26,220 nucleotides of DNA from Reticulitermes lucifugus (lineage: Eukaryota > Arthropoda > Insecta > Blattodea > Rhinotermitidae), in the NCBI GenBank assembly GCA_026260175.1, contig JAKCWW010004907.1:1-26220 (forward strand). Direction: 5' to 3'. The notes below the pieces were generated by a model, which was not told the DNA's origin, did not search any database, and worked only from the letters and a program-made list of their open reading frames with translations. Shown here in pieces: positions 20,091 through 26,220 of the stretch. Each line of letters begins with the position of its first letter. Position 1 is the first letter of the stretch. A program made the position numbers and the translations under genes.

Positions 20091-20310
20091 TCCCAACAGC
20101 TTGCCAGTGGTCCCTATCCTGAGCTAGAGGACTCCACCCCATAATCTCCCATCCTATTTCATGAAGACTTATTTTAATATTACACTCCCATAAGATACAC
20201 CTAGGTTTTCCTGGCAGTCTCATTCCTTCAGGTTTCCCAACCAAAATCCTGTGTGCATTTCTATTCTCTCCCATGCGCGCCACATGACCCTCCCAGCTTC
20301 CCAAGACCTC
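20053..20310 (-). mobile_element. 3'-terminal fragment of a non-LTR retroelement RT ORF
   Basis: The minus-strand peptide (20304-20053) reads EGHVARMGENRNAHRILVGK, PEGMRLPGKPR, then LHEIGWEIMGWSPLAQDRDH, the C-terminal tail pattern also seen at 4920-5375. The upstream RT is absent, as in 5'-truncated insertions. It abuts the SINE on its left. Confidence 0.65.
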
Positions 20311-20479
20311 CTCCAGCTAGCCTGCACGAGATATATCCCTGTTCGTAGTTACGACGTACTGATTTTAAATTATTGTACAATATTAATAGTTTATGTTTAT
20401 TTGCTTTGTCTTATGCACAATTATTCACTGCTCGTGTTTAAGAAAGATAAACGTATTAACGTTACATTTTATATGGTGA

Positions 20480-20640
20480 CTCTTCCAGCATTAGGTTGCG
20501 CACACTGCTTTCGTAGCAGGGAGGTTCTGGTTCAAACCTTGACTCGGAAACAGGCTATCCTGAGTGCAGATTTTCGTGATATTCTTCAGTCAGTCTAGTG
20601 AAATTCCAGAGTAATTCCTCAACCACTTCCTTCCATCTCC
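20480..20640 (+). mobile_element. tRNA-derived SINE fragment
   Basis: TTAGGTTGCGCACACTGCTT and a B-box-like GGTTCTGGTTCAAACC, followed by AGATTTTCGTGAT and AGTCAGTCTAGTGAAATTCC, match in layout the SINE at 5585. The 3' end is not defined. Confidence 0.4.
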
Positions 20641-20951
20641 ATTCCAATTCATTGCTCACTGATCATCCATCGTTTGGCCTTATGTAATCCGAACTACTAA
20701 CGAGTTAAATGAACCATTGATTATACCATTGTAGAAGTCATTCTGTGAACACTTGAAGTTACCATACATCCTGCGAGAGATCCATACCTCTACAGGGTGT
20801 TCTAGTTGTGTTTATCAAGGAGGATATTTAGTTCCAAGATAAATGAAAACAGAAATTTAGCGAACAAGAATGAAAAATATATATAAAATATATTTATAAT
20901 TTAATGAAGCTTATTAATGAACTTTGTAACAATAACGTAACGTGAAAATAA

Positions 20952-21042
20952 CTGGCTGACTGAATGACTAAATAGCTGACTGTCTGAATGACTGACTGCC
21001 TGCCTGACCGACCGATCAACCAACCAACCAACTAACAAACTA
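20952..21042. repeat. Degenerate tetranucleotide repeat (CTGA/CCAA)
   Basis: About 90 bases of CTGA/CTGC/CTGT-type units pass into ACCGACCG and then CAACCAACCAAC. The units change gradually, as in an old, mutating microsatellite. Confidence 0.7.
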
Positions 21043-21079
21043 AATCCTTGAGAAGATTACCTAGTCAACAAATTCCCCG

Positions 21080-21715
21080 CATTTAATGGAACCCGAAGGC
21101 CCATTACCGCGTTCACAACAACCTCCCTCTTACGAGATTTCAGGCTTCCACTGCGGGAAACGTGAGGTCGTGACTCTTCTGGATTTTACGCAGCGTAGGT
21201 TGGTAGTTGTTACCGACGTTTCGGGACAGCCTATCACTCCCTGCTTGACCCATGAAGAGTGAAGACCTCCTCCACCACTGATCCGTATCCTGAGCCACAT
21301 TAATCCAGTCCGTCCGCCATCCTATTTCCGTAACTTTCATTTAACATTATCATCCCATCTAGGCCTAGGTCGTCCTAGCATTCTCTTTCTTTTAGGTTTT
21401 CTGAACAAAACCTATCATGAATTTCTTTTTTTTTCCTATACGTGTCACATGCTCTGCCCAACTCTTTCTCTTCGATCACCCAAATAATATTTAATGCGGA
21501 GTACAATCATGAAGTTCTGCATTATGTAACTTCCTCCAGTCCCCTATTACCTCTCCCTTTTAGACACAAATATCTCTCTCAGCTCCCTATTCTTGAACCC
21601 CCTCATCCTATGTTCCTTCCCCAATTTGATAAAGTTTCACACTCACAGAAAACAACAGGCAAAGTTATGGTTCCGTACATTTACATCTTCATATTCTTAG
21701 ATAGCAAAGGGAAAG
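21080..21715 (-). mobile_element. Non-LTR retroelement RT 3' region (diverged copy)
   Basis: The DNA aligns with 4920-5375: both have ATGGAACC(C/T)GAAGG, CC(C/A)TTTTAGA and a final GGCAAAGTTATGGTTCCGTA / GGAAAATTACAGTTCTGTA pair. The minus-strand peptide near 21340-21270 keeps EIGWRTDWINVAQDTDQWWR, the usual QDRDQWR tail. A segment of about 100 bases near 21160-21260, containing CGACGTTTCGGGACAG in antisense, is absent from the other copy and may be a second repeat inserted in it. Confidence 0.55.
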
Positions 21716-23545
21716 ACCAAAGATTCTGGACCGCATGGTAGCAGGCTCTTAATTTCTTCGTGAACGCAATTTTGATTTGTTAGATTTTGTTGCAAGTATA
21801 TAGTCAGTCCAAGAAGAAACCGAACTTTTTAAATAGTGCGCCAGCGAGCCGGCGCAGCACGTTCGTGACGGTGGCGCTGTGTAGCGGGGACTTTATTTAA
21901 TTTTTCTACACTTTGAAAGGATTTATTTATTACCCATCTTTATGTTGTGATACTGTCCTGCATTCTGTTTACGAGACACGAACATATACTTAGTTTTCTC
22001 AGCATTTACTGCCAGACCGAACACAATATCAACAATGTGAAAGTAATAGTTACATAAAACTTCCAATAGGTTTATCACGTGACTTCTTAACCCTTGAAGA
22101 TGGGACCGATACGTTGTCCCAGAACGTCCGTAACTCGACGCTGCGGTGATCGTATGGAATGTTAATTAAATACAAAGATGGAAGTAAAATAAGGTAAAAA
22201 AAAGTGATGTAGAATAGCTTTCATAGAATTTCCGTTGTGTGAGAATTAATGCTGAATGTGAGCTTCAATTGAAATCGGCCTAAATGTTACGACGATAAAG
22301 TCTAAGAATGTATTTGAACAAGATATCACGATCAATCGGGAGCACGCACGCACACACAAACGTGTAAGAATTTCCTGAAAACACTTCTCAATAGGAAATA
22401 TGCCCCCCCACGGAATGTCTAGCACAGAGTGTGACGGGTTTACACAACCAACGAAGCTGTCAGACAGTCGCCATATAAAGAGCAAATTACGAAGAGTTTA
22501 AACAACACACAAAAGACAGCTCCTGAGCGCCATATCCTTCTAAGAGTGAGATCATGAGAAAAGGACTCGGTAGATCTATATGCCTCTATTTATTGCCGTT
22601 CTGCACTTACAGCACTGACTCTGATGTTACAGCACTAAAAAAGCACGCAGGATTGTATTCACTTCAGCCATACTCTCAGTATGTTATCTCTTACATTGCA
22701 TGCAATCTACAAATGTTCAATGTTTCCACGACTGCAGTTAGCGGCTCTTTAGTGCCACTTTGCCACAGCAGCTCTAATTTCTGCCTTCAGTTTTTCAATG
22801 TGCCAGGGAGAATCACCAACCCACAATAAGTTGCCAACTATTACGTGGTCTGTGACGTCATAACACTGAAAACTGGCCAAGTGTAACTTAATATCTTTCC
22901 TCAAAAATATGGCAGCAGTCAGAGGAAGCTTTATCGTTTCCAAGGGACAGACGTGGTGATGATGACTGTTACAAACTTGAAACAAAATTTATATTTTCGA
23001 ATAAAAATATTCCTTTCTTTCCCGCCGCTGAAAATGGCGGTACGCGCCGATGAAGGCCGCCTGCTTAGTTCCGGAACGACTTTTGAAACATTTTATTTAT
23101 AGTGCCGTAAGGCGCCATACCTATCTTGAGTACCTCAGACATTTCTTTTCCATAAACTGTCCACGAGACAAACAATTTGTTGTAGGAGCAGCCATTTTAT
23201 GTAGTCATGACGCTAATGTTCTCAACAGCACAGAAGCGACTGGTTACCGGACACCAAACATAGTAACCTACTACTGAATGCAATATAACACAGTGCTAGT
23301 TCGTATGAAACAATATAAAATATAATTTATATTAAACTGTACACCATACAAATAATTCTAAGAATTGGGCTTATAATATTTGTATCGATACCTACAATTA
23401 AAAATATCAATATGCATTTCACGTAATCTGCGAAGAAAATATGATTTTTTTTTGGTGTACATAGGCCGCATAATTTTATTAAAACTGCCAAGTGAATGGC
23501 AGAGATAATCTTGGCATTGTGGATCATAGTTAATGACTGGCTTAC
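21716..23545. other. Non-coding stretch with a CpG-containing patch
   Basis: No supported gene. Near 21802 the sequence AGTCAGTCCAAGAAGAAACC then GC-rich DNA looks like one end of a Tc1/mariner-type element, but no partner end was found. A patch at 23020-23240 is richer in CpG (CCCGCCGCTGAAAATGGCGG) than its surroundings and could be a promoter or first exon. The minus-strand frame 22985-22749 ends SPWHIEKLKAEIRAAVAKWH, which is protein-like but unassigned. Confidence 0.35.
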
Positions 23546-23659
23546 CACTGGGTTTGGCAGAGACTACCTTAACAGCCACAGCCCCCTTACACCACACATG
23601 CAGCATCAGTTTCAGTATGTCCTCGAGTGCCTGTCGCAGGGACCCACGGAAATGTGTAT
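23546..23659 (-). CDS. Candidate upstream exon of the PDZ-PH-PH gene
   Basis: A 114-base segment is bordered by acceptor GTCAGCAG (ending 23660) and donor AGTG|GTAAGC (23546/23545), starting and ending in phase 1, exactly what the PDZ exon at 19664 requires. It encodes 37 codons including RGSLRQALEDILKLM and VWCKGAVAVKVVSAKPS. Joined to the PDZ exon it would read [13 protein letters not shown] do not recognise a domain in it, and it is 3.9 kb upstream, so the assignment rests on phase, splice sites and protein-like composition only. It could be an exon of another gene or chance. Confidence 0.4.
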
Positions 23660-25996
23660 CTGCTGACAGAGGCAAACACTTGCGTCATCAGTAACTTGTT
23701 ACTTGCCCAAGTGCATGCAGCTTGGCAAAAGCGAGCATGACATACACTGCTGAGACTGAAGGATCTGTGCAAGATAAGTTAAGTTCTTCGCAATTTAATG
23801 CGAGGTAATTTACAGTCTTACTGTAGCTAATATTAGTAGTTGTAATCGGTACTGAAACAACAAACGTAACTAAAATTTTATATATAAAAAAGATGAAAAT
23901 TCTCTGCGTTCATAAACTATGATATCAAGGAATGTTTAAAATTTTTAAGACAAAATTACAGAATTCTCTTGTGAGACATGAGAGAATTTTTCATGCAGTA
24001 CTTTCGTTTTATTTTAACTACTTTGAATGGCAGGCAGTGCAGACGAATGGTGTTAGTATTTTAGTCGCTTCGGTGAGTCATACCACTGCACAAAACCAAA
24101 GCATTCTGTTAATGATGCGTATTTGAAATGTTAGTGATAGAAAGTTGGTACATACCACAAACCATACTGCTGGCTTGTGACACAGAAGGAATGACCTACA
24201 GCGTCCACAGCCAGTCTCCTAGCTCACGGCCCGAGGTTCGACGTCCGACTGCCTATCTCTTTCCCACTGCAGTATGAAGTTCTGTGTTGGGGGGGGGGTG
24301 GCGGCAACCTTGTTCAGTATTCCTGCGAAGCTATTTTTGTATTTATTTTGCCCTGACGTAATGCTGTAACTAAGCCAAGAATCTCTCGCACGCTGAACAC
24401 AGTGACGCCCACGACACAAACCCCACCTCTCAGAATGATTATGCCATTTTTCCGAAAACATTCGTATGTAGTTCTTCCAGCTTCATCATGTACACAGGAA
24501 ATAAAAATGTGAGAAATGTCTTACGTACGTATTATGGGCAGCTTGTTTAAATCGCTAGTTCACATGAAAATTATGACTTTAAATTGAATGCGATCCGTTA
24601 CTTGGTTTTCATTTATGGCGTCTTAACACGCATGACCGCAGCCGGAAACGAGTATTTCCGTGACACTATATTGACTATTCGTAGGTTAGCTAAAATAACG
24701 ATACTGGTGGTAAGACGGCTTAACATCTCCAATACCAAAACCCACGATTGGACACGATCCTGAGCCAGTTACAGCCACCTCGCATCCTCATAACCTATAT
24801 CCCTAAGATCCACATTACTTTTTAACAAACCCTCTGGTCATCTTAACAGGCTTCAATCTGGGTTCTTGTCTCTGTAAGGGGTTCGAATCTCATCATATTT
24901 GCTAGTTTTTCAATCTCAGTCATTCCAACACCAAACATAATACCTATACGGAAAGTGGGGCTTACCCCATGAGTTCCTGAGGACCCTACACGGAATATAT
25001 CCCCACATATGAACATTTCTGTTCGCATTATATTTGACAAATCATTCAACACAGGATCTTGGAAAGCTGGGTCATGTCAGATTCAGCTGAAAATTTGAGA
25101 AAAAGTGATAATGATTTTTGTATGTCCTTCACTGGCTTTCATTTTTCTCAGTTTCAGTTATGCAAATTTGTTTGCATAACCATCATACGGAATTCAGTGA
25201 ATGTGGCACACACCGACAGACAGAAAATGTATAATTATATGAACATATCTGTTCAGACAGCAGTACACAGTAACAAAACCACACCTATTTATCCTTATCC
25301 CTAAGATATATATTGATGAATAGTTAGCTTGCATGGCATAACAAGCAGTTCTGAGCAGAATCACGAAGTTAAGTTTCCTGCTGCATACAATTCCGTTCAT
25401 ACCCTACTTATCTGTATTACTGCTCGTGCTGTTCTTTTACTGCTGCGAAGGACTTAGTACATATAGACAGACTTTGTATTGTATTGTTGCAATGTTTTTA
25501 ATTGTTGACTTAAAAAATTTCAAATGGAATATGTAGGTGTGTCTCACATGGTTAGCTGCAATGGTTCATCAGTGATTAACATTAAACCAATAGCTAAAGA
25601 AAATTTTGGCACAGCTGCAACCCTTTTATTTTCATTTCTACAGAATCCCTTAAAAATATTGCATCTTTCCCAAAGTCTGTTGCCACACAACAGCATTTAA
25701 GGACCTAGCAGTACATGTACGTGTCGCTTGTGTAGTTCTTGCTTCACAAATCTGTGTGTCAACCATACTGTTACTAATGACTATGAAATTAAAGGAGTAC
25801 AGCATTGGGATGCGCTATAAACATGCAATATGTATACCAAGTTTCATAAAAATAGTCAGCTGGTTTAAAGGTATACACATACACACACAGACATACACAC
25901 AAAAGAGCATGGTAATCCCAAAATCCTGTTTTTTCCCCCCTTTCCTTTAGGAAGGAAAGTAGCTTATAAATGGCTTGAATAGAATACACATGCAAG
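23660..25996. other. AT-rich sequence without recognised genes
   Basis: I see no exon I can support on either strand. It holds a run of 10 G at 24289-24298 and a CA-rich simple repeat at 25872-25900. Two isolated B-box-like motifs (GAGGTTCGACGTCC near 24234, GGGGTTCGAATCTC near 24880) have no A box at the right distance and are not called tRNAs. Confidence 0.4.
25872..25900. repeat. CA-rich simple repeat
   Basis: Imperfect (AC)n interrupted by AT and AG. Confidence 0.6.
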
Positions 25997-25998
25997 TA

Positions 25999-26220
25999 CA
26001 GTGGACCCTCGAACTTCGAACGGTTTGAAGTTCGAACAACTTGAAACTCGACCAAAAAATTCGAGGAAAATCCGGGTTTGAAACTCGAATAAAAACTCGA
26101 AAGTCGAACAAAGAATTACGTGGTCGCCTTCTCTCTCTGCTTGGTCGACGCGCAGTTGCTCGGTCAGTTCTCCCGTGACTGGTTCAGTGAGCATCTCGCA
26201 AATTCAGTCTGTTTTTTAAG
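25999..26220 (+). mobile_element. pogo/Tigger-like transposon left terminus (runs off the right edge)
   Basis: After a TA at 25997-25998, the sequence CAGTGGACCCTCGAACTTCG has the CAGT(G/T)GACCCTCGAAC form of pogo/Tigger inverted-repeat ends. Short internal direct and inverted repeats of TTCGAAC and CTCGAA follow, typical of that group's subterminal region. From about 26130 the DNA becomes GC-richer, as in a 5' untranslated leader. Transposase and right end would lie beyond the window. Confidence 0.55.

Noticed and set aside
20790..20810. ACAGGGTGTTCTAG as a mariner-type terminal repeat
   Set aside because: No inverted partner or transposase trace was found nearby.
22749..22985. 78-codon minus-strand frame ending EKLKAEIRAAVAKWH as an exon of the PDZ-PH-PH gene
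   Set aside because: The end is protein-like, but no acceptor and donor pair gives a phase that fits between the neighbouring exons.
24861..24900. GGTTCGAATC B-box motif as a tRNA
   Set aside because: No A box or cloverleaf at the needed distance.
1..26220. CRISPR array, operon or bacterial defence system
   Set aside because: The window is clearly eukaryotic (spliced genes, SINEs, LINEs, mariner); no regularly spaced repeats or bacterial gene clusters are present.

Overview
This is eukaryotic, AT-rich, intron- and repeat-laden DNA, best explained as an insect nuclear genome. The repeats (jockey-type LINE, mariner with CACAGTGTG ends, several tRNA-derived SINEs, and retroelement 3' ends with the 'RWAGHVARM' motif) resemble those I associate with cockroaches and termites (Blattodea). 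That placement is inference, not proof. There are no prokaryotic operons and no CRISPR array.

Two host genes can be supported, and they converge tail to tail. (1) On the + strand, the last coding exon of a coiled-coil protein ends at 570, with an AATAAA at 723-728. Its C-terminus resembles the centrosomal/ciliary protein CEP162 (QN1). (2) On the - strand, a multi-exon gene runs from about 19.66 kb (possibly 23.66 kb) down to a stop at 3980. I rebuilt six exons whose splice sites and phases agree exactly: 19664-19458, 17985-17789, 15896-15708, 15444-15258, 6723-6588 and 4031-3980. Joined, they encode one PDZ domain followed by two PH domains and a short C-terminus, about 322 residues. A seventh, upstream exon (23659-23546) fits by phase only. 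The start codon and promoter are not identified and probably lie outside the window.

Most of the remainder is transposon-derived. The 8.5-kb intron that splits the second PH domain (6724-15257) holds a decayed jockey-like LINE on the gene's own strand (about 13.7 to 9.1 kb), a second copy of that LINE's 5'/ORF1 segment directly downstream (8.83-7.90 kb), a mariner with intact ends but an internal deletion (14264-15160), and a tRNA-derived SINE. Other introns hold a 235-bp MITE (5867-6101), SINEs, LINE 3'-end fragments and an inverted dimer of a dispersed repeat. A hAT-like terminus lies at the left edge (1-193) and a pogo/Tigger-like terminus at the right edge (25999 onward).

I found no convincing new multi-gene system. 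The items most worth a second look are the PDZ-PH-PH gene, its candidate upstream exon, the duplicated LINE ORF1 block, the MITE and the inverted repeat dimer.
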